Source: an uncultured Oscillospiraceae bacterium
GTDB taxonomy: Bacteria > Bacillota > Clostridia > Oscillospirales > Oscillospiraceae
Assembly (NCBI GenBank): GCA_947624385.1
Contig: CANQJZ010000026.1
Span: forward strand, 1 to 35,973
DNA: 35,973 nucleotides
Direction: 5' to 3'
Both the position numbers and the translations under genes were made by a program. The notes under the pieces are model-generated. The model was not told the origin of the DNA. It searched no databases and saw only the letters and a program-made list of their open reading frames with translations. The first letter of the stretch is position 1. Every line of letters starts with the position of its first letter. Shown piece after piece: positions 24,433 to 32,277 of the stretch.

Positions 24433-27400
24433 TTATTTGTTGTACTTCAAACTGTTGCTTGCCTTATAGCTGCTCAGCATCGTTTTCTTGTCGTTCTGGC
24501 AGCAGCGGACGGTGAATTGATAGGTCACGCCGTTTTTGAGGTACTTGGCGGCGCGGGTGTAGCTGGTCGCGGTGGTGGTGCCGATCTGCTTCCAGCCGCC
24601 GCTGCCCTCCTTGTAGTACACCATGTACCGGGGCGAGCCGGCGATCTTGTTCCACGTGACCTTGATGCCGGTGGAGACTTTGCTGATGGTCACGGTCGGC
24701 GCCGTGAGCTGGCCGGTGGCTGTATAATTCAGGCTGTTGCTGGCCTTGTAGGGGCCAAGCATAGTCTTTTTATCGTTGGCGCAGCAACGGACGGTGAACT
24801 GGTAGGACGCGCCGTTTTTGAGGTACTTGGCGGCGCGGGTGTAGCTGGTCGCGGTAGTAGTTCCTATCTGCTTCCAGCCGCCGTTATTCTCCTTGTAGTA
24901 CACCATGTACCGGGGCGCGCCGTCCACCTTGTTCCAGGTCACTTTGATGCCGGTGGAGACCTTCACGATGGTCACCGTGGGCGCGGCAAGCTGGCCGGCG
25001 GTATATTGCAGGCTGTTGCTGGCCTTAAAGGGACTGAGCATGGTTTTTTTGTCGTTGGCGCAGCTGCGGACGGTGAATTGATAGGTCACGCCGTTTTTGA
25101 GGTACTTGGCGGCGCGGGTGTAGCTGGTCGCGGTAGTAGTTCCTATCTGCTTCCAGCCGCCGCTGTTCTCCTTATAATACACCATGTACCGCTCCGCGCC
25201 GGCGCACTTGTTCCACGTGACCTTGATGCCGTTGGACGCCAGGGCGATGGTCACCGTGGGCGTCTCGGCCTGGTAGTTGTTGGAAACCGCTGCCGTGCTG
25301 CCGTCGGATGCGGCGACCACCACCGCCCGGTTCTTTGCCGCGCCGATCACCGTATTGCCCGTGATCGTGCCGCCGCTGGACTTGCCGCTCACCCCGATAC
25401 CGCAGTCTCCGGGGGAGGTGACGGTGTTGCCGCTGACCGTCGTGGTGCTGGAGCCCTCCGCGATGTGGATGCCGTGGCGGCCGGGAGAGGCGATGGTGTT
25501 GTTCTGGATGCTGGCAGCCGCCGCCTTGCTGTAAACGAAGATGCCGCAGTTCGCGGGGCCGGTGACCGTATTGCCGGTGACGGCCTTCACCTGGGAATTG
25601 GAGACCACGATGCCGTAACCGCCCGCGTCCGTGACCGTGTTGGCGTCAACGGAGCTTGCTTTGCTCTGGGCCAGGCAATCGTACACATAGATGCCGTGGG
25701 CCTTGGGGGACGTGATCCTGTTGCCGGTGGCGGTCAGCGTGGAATCAGCCGACACGATGATACCGCTTTTGCCCGCGTTGTCCAGCGTGTTATTCGTGGC
25801 GGTCACGGCGGTGTTTTCCGCCCCGATGGCCTGCCCGGCGGGGCCGGTGATGGTGTTCCCGGAGGCGTTCAGGGTGCTGCCCCCCGCCGCGTAGATGCCG
25901 TTGCCCCTGGCCGACGTGATCTTGTTGCCGGTGGCGGTCAGCACAGTGCCGTTTTGCCCCAGCAGACCGTTGCTGCCCGGCGTCTCGATGGTGTTATTCT
26001 CGACCGTGAGCGTGGAGCCCTCACCGCCGATGCCGTTGCCGGCGGCGTCGGTGACAGTGTTCCCACTGGCGGTCACGGTGGAGTTGGATGCCCAGATGCC
26101 GTGGGCGCCGGGCTTGGTAAGCGTGTTATCCGTCACGGTGACGCCGGTGCTGTCCTTCACCAGCACGCCGTTTTTGCTGACGTTCTGCACCGTATTGCCG
26201 GTGACGGACGAAGAGCGCACATCCTGCATGCCGATACCGTGGCAGTCGCCGGTGCCGGTGACCGTGTTGCCGGTGACGTTCGCGCCGCCGATGAAATGAT
26301 CGACCCCGCCCAGTTCATAGCCCCGCACCATAATGCCGCAGGATTCGGCGGCGCTGTATTGGTCGGTACCGGCGACCGTGATGACATTGCCGCTGACGGT
26401 GATGGCCTGGTCGGCGGCGGGCGCCGTGTAGCCGTTGGGGGCGTAGACCTCGCCGCCCTCCTGGCTCACGGAGCTGACCACGATGCCCCGGGGCGCCGTG
26501 ATGGTATTGTTGGAGAAGCTGCAGCCGGTCCAGCCGAAGGAGAAGATGGCCGTGCTCCCGATGCCGGAGAAGGTACACCCGCTCACGGTGACGCCGCTGA
26601 TGGGGCAGCCGATAACATTTGTGTGTCCGCCCACGCCCCGGGGCACGTTGGTGAACGTGCAGCCGGACACGGTGACGCCGCTGGTGGCCAGATCTTCCTC
26701 CCGGTAGCCCGTGATATGGGCCGATCTGAGCACGTCGATCTGGATGGACTCGAAGGTGCCGGTGGCCGCGTCTGCAGCCAGAAGCTGGTTGGAAAAAGCG
26801 CAGCCGCTGATGGTAAGGCCGCTCACGCCCGCGATCTCCACCAGGTGGGCGTTGTTGACGTTGGTCAGCGTCACGCCGCTGACGACGACGTTCGCGGCGT
26901 GGCACATTTTCAGCACGGTGGTATCGCCGCCGCTGCCGTCCAGGGTGCCGCCCTTGATGGTGATGTTGGTAAAGGCATAGCCCGTGGCGCCGGTACTGGT
27001 GGAATAGTCCGGGCTCCGGTCCTGCTGCAGGCCCAAAAAGACCATGTTGTAGGAAACGCCCAAGGAGGACGTTCCGCTGCGCCGGAGCGTCACGCCCGTC
27101 AAATCGAAAATGGTGTTGCTGCCCACGGACAGGGACTGGCTCTCCAGCGTATACGTGCCCGCCGGGACCGTGACCGTACAGGGGGCGCTGGCCGTACCGG
27201 CTGCTGCGGCCTTGTCCAGCGCGTTCTGGATCGCCACGGCGGCCCCCAGGCTCGCAATATCCGCCGCGGACACGGTGATGGTATCCCCGGCCGCGACCGT
27301 ATCCGGCTCCGCCTCTTCCTCTTCCTCCGGTTCCGCCACAGGCTCTTCCGTGACCACGGGCTCTTCCGTGACCACAGGCTCTTCCGTGACCACAGGTTCT

Positions 27401-27657
27401 TCCGTGGCCACAGGCTCTTCCGTGGCCACAGGTTCTTCCGTAACCACAGGTTCTTCCGTCGCCACAGGTTCTTCCGTGGTCACAGGTTCTTCCGTGACCA
27501 CAGGCTCTTCCGTGACCACGGGTTCTTCCGTCGCCACAGGCTCTTCCGTGACCACGGGCTCTTCTGTCACGGCGGGCTCTTCCTCGGCAAACGCCGGGAC
27601 CGCCAGGGAAAACAGGCAGAGCACCGCCAGAATAAGACATACCGCACGCTTTTTCAT
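24433..27657 (-). CDS. Secreted beta-helix protein with TEEPV repeats and three fibronectin-III-like domains
   Basis: A 1074-residue exported protein, probably at the cell surface or released. The ATG at 27657 follows GGGGAGG and opens a signal peptide (MKKRAVCLILAVLCLFSLA, AFA cleavage near residue 24). Then comes an acidic stalk of 13 tandem TEEPV units with 6-residue period (about 26-108), and a right-handed beta-helix of the pectate-lyase/NosD type (about 120-790) with many turns such as VTGNTVTG and ITVSGNVITV. Three FN3-like modules of 92-94 residues (about 796-1074) share TWNK, RYMVYYKE, GWKQIGTTTATSYTRAAKYL and YQFTVR. I see no LPXTG, SLH or choline-binding anchor, and no catalytic pectate-lyase residues I could vouch for. 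Adhesion or glycan binding is a guess. The flanks are repeat-rich. Confidence 0.9.
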   Translation of the reverse strand: MKKRAVCLILAVLCLFSLAVPAFAEEEPAVTEEPVVTEEPVATEEPVVTEEPVVTEEPVTTEEPVATEEPVVTEEPVATEEPVATEEPVVTEEPVVTEEPVVTEEPVAEPEEEEEAEPDTVAAGDTITVSAADIASLGAAVAIQNALDKAAAAGTASAPCTVTVPAGTYTLESQSLSVGSNTIFDLTGVTLRRSGTSSLGVSYNMVFLGLQQDRSPDYSTSTGATGYAFTNITIKGGTLDGSGGDTTVLKMCHAANVVVSGVTLTNVNNAHLVEIAGVSGLTISGCAFSNQLLAADAATGTFESIQIDVLRSAHITGYREEDLATSGVTVSGCTFTNVPRGVGGHTNVIGCPISGVTVSGCTFSGIGSTAIFSFGWTGCSFSNNTITAPRGIVVSSVSQEGGEVYAPNGYTAPAADQAITVSGNVITVAGTDQYSAAESCGIMVRGYELGGVDHFIGGANVTGNTVTGTGDCHGIGMQDVRSSSVTGNTVQNVSKNGVLVKDSTGVTVTDNTLTKPGAHGIWASNSTVTASGNTVTDAAGNGIGGEGSTLTVENNTIETPGSNGLLGQNGTVLTATGNKITSARGNGIYAAGGSTLNASGNTITGPAGQAIGAENTAVTATNNTLDNAGKSGIIVSADSTLTATGNRITSPKAHGIYVYDCLAQSKASSVDANTVTDAGGYGIVVSNSQVKAVTGNTVTGPANCGIFVYSKAAAASIQNNTIASPGRHGIHIAEGSSTTTVSGNTVTSPGDCGIGVSGKSSGGTITGNTVIGAAKNRAVVVAASDGSTAAVSNNYQAETPTVTIALASNGIKVTWNKCAGAERYMVYYKENSGGWKQIGTTTATSYTRAAKYLKNGVTYQFTVRSCANDKKTMLSPFKASNSLQYTAGQLAAPTVTIVKVSTGIKVTWNKVDGAPRYMVYYKENNGGWKQIGTTTATSYTRAAKYLKNGASYQFTVRCCANDKKTMLGPYKASNSLNYTATGQLTAPTVTISKVSTGIKVTWNKIAGSPRYMVYYKEGSGGWKQIGTTTATSYTRAAKYLKNGVTYQFTVRCCQNDKKTMLSSYKASNSLKYNK
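24440..25270 (-). repeat. Three tandem near-identical FN3-coding segments
   Basis: Segments of 282 and 279 bp period (equivalent points at 24511, 24793 and 25072) are nearly identical in DNA over long stretches, for instance around the KQIGTTTATSYTRAAKYLKN coding part. Such DNA identity, beyond protein conservation, points to recent duplication or gene conversion. Confidence 0.8.
27335..27575 (-). repeat. 18-bp minisatellite coding for TEEPV repeats
   Basis: Thirteen in-frame 18-bp units encode (V/A/T)TEEPV with small variation at the first residue codon (GTC, GCC, ACC types). Unit number can change by slippage without a frame shift, so stalk length may vary among strains. Confidence 0.85.
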
Positions 27658-27696
27658 CCAATTTGCCTCCCCTATCGGAAATTGCGCCAAATGCCA

Positions 27697-27906
27697 ATGC
27701 TATAATAGCCGCAAGCGGCTATTATACAGGATTTAGGGCGGTTTTGCTCCCGGCTTGCGCCGGAACCGCAAAACATGCCGTATTATAGCACATTCGTGCT
27801 ATAATAGCCATGGGTGGCAATTATAAAATGATTTGAGGCATTTTGCTCCCGGCTTGCGCCGGAACCGCAAAACATGCCGTATTATAGCACATTCGTGCTA
27901 TAATAT
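27697..27906 (+). repeat. Hairpin repeat cluster upstream of the beta-helix gene
   Basis: A first hairpin (27700-27725) has arms TATAATAGCCG and CGGCTATTATA. Two units with 99-bp period follow: 27742-27806 and 27841-27905. Each holds the motif CTCCCGGCT(N4)CCGGAACCG flanked by (G)TTTTG and CAAAA(C), then a bulged A and TGCC, then a hairpin with arms TATTATAGCAC and GTGCTATAATA. The same inner motif occurs at 14633-14788 on the other strand. These elements, with the spacers, fill the gap 27658-27942; I see no gene there. Confidence 0.88.
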
Positions 27907-27942
27907 ATCCACGCCCGCCGAATTTGTCAACGGGCGCGGTCG

Positions 27943-28476
27943 TTAAAGTTCGTACCGCCGGTATTCCTCCCCCTCCAAGGTGAGCCACCGGAAAAGGCCG
28001 TCCTCGGCCGTCATATACCCCCGGACGCTGCCCCACAGGGGGCTGGACACGGAGCCGGGGTTGAAGCACAGGTAGTGCCCCCGGTTCTCCGTCCTGGGCA
28101 CGTGGGTGTGGCCGTGGAGCAGGATGTCCCCCTGGTCCATGTTGGGGGGCAGGTTCGTGTCGTTATACATATCCCCGTGGGTGGCGAACATGGCCACGTG
28201 TCCAATGGGAATGCGGACAAACCCCGGCTGCACGGGAAAGGCCAGCATGGCAACGTCCTCGTCGCTGTCGCAGTTGCCCCGGACGCAGACGATTTTGTCC
28301 GCCATGGGGTTCAGCAGGTCCGCCACCGTCTGTTTGTTCCGCTTTGTCCCCAGCTTCTTATAGAGGATATCCCCCAGCAGCAGGAGCCGGTCGGCCCCCT
28401 CCTTTTCATATGCCTCCAACAGCGCCTCGCAGCACTCCGCCGACCCGTGCAGGTCGGACGCGATCAGCCATTTCAT
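27943..28476 (-). CDS. yfcE: YfcE/MJ0936-family metallophosphoesterase
   Basis: Calcineurin-like phosphodiesterase of 177 residues. All metal-binding motifs are present: D8 and H10 in SDLHG, D36 in LLGDIL, N68 in RGNCD, H100 in ATHGD, and H123/H125 in HGHTH. YfcE cleaves artificial phosphodiesters; the natural substrate is unknown. AGGAGGG with 7-bp spacing precedes the ATG. It lies 16 bp after mtnA and is the last gene of the unit, followed by the repeat cluster. Confidence 0.93.
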   Translation of the reverse strand: MKWLIASDLHGSAECCEALLEAYEKEGADRLLLLGDILYKKLGTKRNKQTVADLLNPMADKIVCVRGNCDSDEDVAMLAFPVQPGFVRIPIGHVAMFATHGDMYNDTNLPPNMDQGDILLHGHTHVPRTENRGHYLCFNPGSVSSPLWGSVRGYMTAEDGLFRWLTLEGEEYRRYEL

Positions 28477-28492
28477 CCCGAACCCTCCTATT

Positions 28493-29539
28493 TTATCCGA
28501 ACAGTTTTTGTAAATTCACGTCGTATGGCGGCCGGACCACGCCCTTTTCCGTGACGATGGCGGTGATGAGCTCGTGGTCCGTCACGTCAAAGGCCGGGTC
28601 CCAGCACTTCACCCCCGCCGGGGCCATGGGCCTTTCGTACCACAGGGAGCGTATCTCCTCCCCGTCCCGTATCTCGATGGGAATGTCCGCCCCGGTGGGA
28701 CAGGCAAGGTCTATGGTGCTGGAGGGAAGCAGAATATACACCGGCACGCCGTAGTGCCTGGCGATGATGGCCGCGCCGGAGGTGCCTATCTTGTTGGCGG
28801 CGTCCCCGTTGGCGGCCATCCGGTCGCACCCGGCCAGCACCGCCTGGATACGGCCCTCGCGCATAGCCAGCGCCGCCATATTGTCGCAGATCAGCGTGCA
28901 GTCCACCCCGGCGTTCATGAGCTCCCAGGCCGTGAGCCGCGCTCCCTGGAGAAGGGGTCGGGTCTCGTCCACATAGGCCCGGATATCCACGCCCCGCTCC
29001 GCGGCCAGCAGCAGCGGGCCCAGGCCCGTGCCGTACTCGCTGGTGGCCAGCGGTCCCGCGTTGCAGTGGGTCAGCACCGTGTCCCCCTCGTGCAGCAGAC
29101 TTAAGCCCGCCTCCGCGATGGCACGGCACATGGCGATGTCCTCGTCGTGGATGGCCCGCGCCTCCCGGCCCAAAGCCTCCACGATCTCCGGGACGGGCTT
29201 CCCTTCCATGCCGTGGGCCAAAGTCCGCATACGCTCCGTCTGGCGGGCCAGGTTCACCGCCGTTGGCCGGCAGGAGATGAGATAGTCGCAGTCATCGTCC
29301 AGCCGGGCGAAAAACTCGTCCTCCCCGTAGCCCTTTGCCAGCACGTACACGCAGTACGCCGCGAAGATGCCGATGGCCGGCGCGCCCCGGACCCGCAGCG
29401 CCTTGACGGCCTCGTACATAGCCTCCCGGTCCCGGAGATTTATGTAAACTACTTCCCCCGGCAGCCGGGTCTGGTCCAGAATACGCACCGCGCTCCCGTC
29501 GGGCGAGAGCGCGATGTTTTGTATCTTTTCCTTTGTCAT
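28493..29539 (-). CDS. mtnA: S-methyl-5-thioribose-1-phosphate isomerase MtnA
   Basis: Isomerises methylthioribose 1-phosphate to the ribulose form in methionine salvage; some relatives act on 5-deoxyribose 1-phosphate. The 348 residues carry RGAPAIG at 51-57, catalytic C159 in THCNAG, and D239 in GCDRMAANGDAANKIGT. The ATG overlaps the punA stop by 4 bp (ATGA), so the two are translationally coupled. No methylthioribose kinase gene (mtnK) is nearby, which fits a phosphorylase rather than a kinase route to the substrate. The usual GADR reads GCDR. Confidence 0.93.
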   Translation of the reverse strand: MTKEKIQNIALSPDGSAVRILDQTRLPGEVVYINLRDREAMYEAVKALRVRGAPAIGIFAAYCVYVLAKGYGEDEFFARLDDDCDYLISCRPTAVNLARQTERMRTLAHGMEGKPVPEIVEALGREARAIHDEDIAMCRAIAEAGLSLLHEGDTVLTHCNAGPLATSEYGTGLGPLLLAAERGVDIRAYVDETRPLLQGARLTAWELMNAGVDCTLICDNMAALAMREGRIQAVLAGCDRMAANGDAANKIGTSGAAIIARHYGVPVYILLPSSTIDLACPTGADIPIEIRDGEEIRSLWYERPMAPAGVKCWDPAFDVTDHELITAIVTEKGVVRPPYDVNLQKLFG

Positions 29540-30366
29540 GCCTTGTCGATGGCCGGGATGGCGGCGGTGACCAGGGCGGAGAAGCGCTGGGCGATCTGCT
29601 GGCCCGCCTCGATGACCTCCTGATGGCTCAAAGGCTGGGCGGAAAGGCCCGCGCCCTTGTTGGTGATGCAGCTTACGCCGCAGACCCGCAGACCCATATG
29701 CCGAGCGGCCACGGCCTCGCAGGCGGTGCTCATGCCCACCGCGCCGCCGCCGATGGAGCCATAGTAGCGCACCTCGAAGGGCGTCTCAAAGCTGGGGCCG
29801 GTGAGCTGGATATACACGCCCTCCTCCAGCTTCTGGCCCAGTTTGGCGGCCGTTTCGTGCAGGACCTGGCGCAGGGCCGGGTCGTAGATCTGGCTCATGT
29901 CCGGGAAACGGGGACCCAGCTCGTCCAGGTTCGGCCCGATGAGCGGGTTGGGGAAGTTGAACATCATCTGGTCCCGGATGACCATGAGCGTGGGCGTCTC
30001 CATCTTCGGGTCCAGGCCGCCGGCGGCGTTGGTGAGAAACAGGGTCTTAATGCCCAGCAGCCCCATCACCCGCACGGGCAGGACCACATCGTGTACGTCA
30101 AAGCCCTCGTAGTAGTGGACCCGGCCCTGCATGCAGACGACAGGCACACCGCCGATAGTCCCGAACAGGTACCGGCCCGCGTGGCCCGGCACGGTGGACA
30201 CGGGAAAGCCCGGTATGTCCTTGTAGTCCACGGCGGCCTCGATCTCCATGGTCTCGGCCACGGGACCCAGCCCGGAGCCAAGTATCAGGCCGATGCGGGG
30301 CTGGAAGTCAGTCTTTGCCCGGACCGCGTCCCGGCAGCGGATGAGTTTTTCATAGTAATTTTCCAC
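29536..30366 (-). CDS. punA: Purine nucleoside phosphorylase, trimeric PNP/MTAP family
   Basis: Phosphorolytic cleavage of purine nucleosides to base and pentose 1-phosphate. In 276 residues: phosphate loop GSGLG at 30-34, GHAG with H62, GRVHYYEG with H84, and GPSFETPFEVR with E194. The base-contacting ITN has N236, the residue of 6-oxopurine PNPs; MTA phosphorylases carry D there. The start is GTG at 30366 with AGGAGG 8 bp upstream. It overlaps mtnA by 4 bp and nearly touches the XpaC-like gene upstream. Confidence 0.94.
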   Translation of the reverse strand: MENYYEKLIRCRDAVRAKTDFQPRIGLILGSGLGPVAETMEIEAAVDYKDIPGFPVSTVPGHAGRYLFGTIGGVPVVCMQGRVHYYEGFDVHDVVLPVRVMGLLGIKTLFLTNAAGGLDPKMETPTLMVIRDQMMFNFPNPLIGPNLDELGPRFPDMSQIYDPALRQVLHETAAKLGQKLEEGVYIQLTGPSFETPFEVRYYGSIGGGAVGMSTACEAVAARHMGLRVCGVSCITNKGAGLSAQPLSHQEVIEAGQQIAQRFSALVTAAIPAIDKA

Positions 30367-30367
30367 G

Positions 30368-31558
30368 TCAATGTCCTCCTGCGACAGTTTGTCCGAAATC
30401 GTCCCGATCGGAAAGGCCGTCCCGCCTGAGCATGTTCTCGATCACGCCCACGTCCCCGGCGATGTCCATGGCCTCCGCCCGATAGAGCTTGTCCAGCTGT
30501 TTTTCGTACCCGGCCACCAGCGTGTCCGCGATGCCCTCGATGTCCGCCTTTGCCTTGGCCATATTCTCCCCGCTGACCCCTTGGGCCTCAATGCGGGCGT
30601 AGGATTCCAGAAGCTTTAAAGTCGTGGGCAGGTAGTAGTTCATGAACCGGTCGATCTGCGGCCGCTTTTCCGGGTGGGCCTCCACCTCGGCGAAGATGGA
30701 CGCGGTCAGGCTCTGCATCCGGCGTATCTTCTCGCTCATGACCTCATCCTCGATGTCCACGTCCGCCTGGCGTATGCGCTCCACGTACCGCTCGTACTCG
30801 CTCATTTTATCCTGGGCCTGGGCCTTCTCGTCGGCCTGCTGCTTGGCCCGCTGCTCGTCCTCCCGGCGGTACACGTCCCGCATGTCCTCCACGTCGATGA
30901 CCAGAAGCTGCCGCTCGTGGTCGATGTAGGCCCGCTCGCCGTAATAGCCCCGGTCCACCATCTCCGTGAGCAGCTTGTCCGCCTCCGCCGGCTTCACGCC
31001 CATGGTCCTGGCCAGCTTTTGCATGTCTACCACGCCCTGCTGGCCGGTGATGGAGATGCACTGGCGGAATTTGGCCTCCTTCTTCCGGCCCATAAAGCCG
31101 GACCAGACCAGCGCGCCGCCGCCCAGGGCCACCGCGATCATGCTCAGCACATGCCACAGGCCCTCGCCCGTGCCCACCGCGCCGATGGCCGCCACGATGC
31201 CGAAGCCCGCCAGTATCCAGCCGAACACAGTCCTGGCCGTTGCGCCGGCGTCCGCGTGGCGCACGCCCGCAAAGCGGCCCTCTTCCTTTTTCGCGCCCGA
31301 TTTGGCGGCGGACGCCGCCGGACGGGCCGTCTTTTTCCGGGAGCCGAAAAGGCCCTGCAGGATGTTCCCGATCAGGTCATGCCCCGCCGCGTGGGCGAAG
31401 GTCAGGAACAGTCCCAGCGGCCCCGTGGCAAAGATGAGCGCCACGTCCAGCACCCAGCTGACCGCCTCCCAGTCGGAGCCGCCCCGGGGCGGTCTGGGCC
31501 CGGGCGTGCCGGGTCCCGGTCCGGGGGAGTTATTGTAGCCATAATTATAATCACTCAT
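30368..31558 (-). CDS. XpaC-family membrane protein
   Basis: A 396-residue protein of the 5-bromo-4-chloroindolyl phosphate hydrolysis (XpaC) family, whose biological role is unknown; relatives are often next to TelA-like genes. The C-terminal half, with FMNYYLPTTLKLLESYARIE, is the family hallmark. The N-terminal 30 residues are G/P/N-rich (NNSPGPGPGTPGPRPP). Three hydrophobic stretches follow, at about 35-60, 110-130 and 134-155, then a charged helical region. There is no ribosome site before the ATG, but an extended minus-10 box lies nine bases upstream, so the transcript may be nearly leaderless. No telA is present here. Confidence 0.85.
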   Translation of the reverse strand: MSDYNYGYNNSPGPGPGTPGPRPPRGGSDWEAVSWVLDVALIFATGPLGLFLTFAHAAGHDLIGNILQGLFGSRKKTARPAASAAKSGAKKEEGRFAGVRHADAGATARTVFGWILAGFGIVAAIGAVGTGEGLWHVLSMIAVALGGGALVWSGFMGRKKEAKFRQCISITGQQGVVDMQKLARTMGVKPAEADKLLTEMVDRGYYGERAYIDHERQLLVIDVEDMRDVYRREDEQRAKQQADEKAQAQDKMSEYERYVERIRQADVDIEDEVMSEKIRRMQSLTASIFAEVEAHPEKRPQIDRFMNYYLPTTLKLLESYARIEAQGVSGENMAKAKADIEGIADTLVAGYEKQLDKLYRAEAMDIAGDVGVIENMLRRDGLSDRDDFGQTVAGGH

Positions 31559-31576
31559 AGTGACGGTATTTTACCA
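31559..31576 (-). promoter_or_regulatory. Extended minus-10 promoter directly before the XpaC-like gene
   Basis: Minus-strand TGGTAAAAT (31568-31576) is an extended minus-10; only ACCGTCACT separates it from the ATG. A start site 6-7 bp after the box would leave three or four untranslated bases. No good minus-35 is seen. Confidence 0.5.
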
Positions 31577-31624
31577 CATAACAGCCAAAAGGAAAAGTAT
31601 CTGTTGATTAAACTTGCATTAAAA

Positions 31625-31647
31625 TGCCTGCCGCGTCGCGACAGGCA
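31625..31647. terminator. Terminator after the first XRE gene
   Basis: Arms TGCCTGCCG and CGACAGGCA form a stem with a CGTCG centre; on the minus strand the stem is followed by TTTTAAT, on the plus strand by CATTTTTG. It ends the two-gene XRE unit, 9 bp after its stop. Confidence 0.75.
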
Positions 31648-31655
31648 CATTTTTG

Positions 31656-31904
31656 TTATTCCCGGCCCAACAGCCAGTCCGAGGACACTTGGAGAATATC
31701 GGCTAAAGCGTTCAGTTCTATATCATAGACCGGGCGCTTCTGCCCTTCCAACAGGGACAGGGCCGGTACGCTCATATCCACGCCCGCCGTCTGGAGTTTC
31801 GCCAAAAGCTCCACCTGCTTCATCCCCTGGGCCAGTCTCGCCTGTGTTACTCGGGCGCCGATGATGTTTTTGTTCCCAAGCGCCAGCTTCCGCGTTTTCA
31901 ACAT
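31656..31904 (-). CDS. Small XRE-family HTH regulator (second in pair)
   Basis: About 82 residues, an almost bare helix-turn-helix domain: IGARVTQARLAQGMKQVELLAKL, then SVPALSLLEGQKRPVYDIELNALADIL and WLLG at the end, as in Cro/CI-like proteins. GTG, ATG and ATG codons follow each other; the ATG at 31904 is best spaced from AGGGG. It begins 14 bp after the first XRE gene and must share its promoter. No effector domain is present. The target is unknown, but the paired operator at 32167-32235 is the obvious candidate. Confidence 0.87.
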   Translation of the reverse strand: MLKTRKLALGNKNIIGARVTQARLAQGMKQVELLAKLQTAGVDMSVPALSLLEGQKRPVYDIELNALADILQVSSDWLLGRE

Positions 31905-31917
31905 CATCACCCCCTAT

Positions 31918-32157
31918 TTATGGCTCCAGGTTTTCCTCATCGAAAAGCGGGGAGCGGAAAAAATCTTCTATCCCGATGCCAAGCCCCTGGCACATTTCAT
32001 GGATGACCCGCAGCTTCACGGAATCATACGCGCAATTGATCACGTTTCCGATGGTAGACTTGGGAACGCCGCTTTTCACATAAAGCTGGTACTGGGTCAT
32101 GCCCCGCTCCCGCAAAAGCTCCGCCAGACGCTGGCTGACCGCCTCATTGAGCTGCAT
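31918..32157 (-). CDS. Small XRE-family HTH regulator (first in pair)
   Basis: A 79-residue protein with one HTH_3 domain: VSQRLAELLRERGMTQYQLYVKSGVPKSTIGNVIN at 8-42, then a short helical part and an acidic end. GGTGAGGGG precedes the ATG. A perfect TATAAT at 32190-32195 lies 33 bp upstream between two copies of a 19-bp sequence, so autoregulation is likely. It is divergent from a 55-residue protein gene. The layout resembles small phage- or element-derived control modules, but no integrase or other mobile gene is in the window. Confidence 0.9.
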   Translation of the reverse strand: MQLNEAVSQRLAELLRERGMTQYQLYVKSGVPKSTIGNVINCAYDSVKLRVIHEMCQGLGIGIEDFFRSPLFDEENLEP

Positions 32158-32166
32158 CCCCTCACC

Positions 32167-32235
32167 GTCCTTGTGGCTGTACTATCCACATTATAGAAAC
32201 GGCCCGCAAAAAACTAGTCCCTGTAGCTGGACTAT
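32167..32235. promoter_or_regulatory. Divergent control region with two 19-bp operator-like copies
   Basis: GTCCTTGTGGCTGTACTAT (32167-32185) and GTCCCTGTAGCTGGACTAT (32217-32235) agree at 16 of 19 positions with centres 50 bp apart. The second is part of a perfect inverted repeat TAGTCC-N8-GGACTA (32215-32234). The minus-strand TATAAT (32190-32195) lies between them. The plus-strand candidate TGGACT (32228-32233), 17 bp, TATGCT overlaps the second copy. Both promoters would be covered by a bound regulator. Confidence 0.7.
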
Positions 32236-32277
32236 TTGGCTTGCTTGTGGTATGCTGTCTACAGGAGGTGAAGAACG

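Noticed and set aside
27335-27575. Regular short repeats that could suggest a CRISPR array
   Set aside because: The 18-bp units are directly adjacent without spacers and stay in frame, coding TEEPV; this is a protein repeat.
24319-27705. Plus-strand open frame of over 1100 codons opposite the beta-helix gene
   Set aside because: The minus-strand frame has a signal peptide, FN3 motifs and a ribosome site. The plus-strand product is repeats of GDR and FRDHR caused by the same DNA repeats read backwards.
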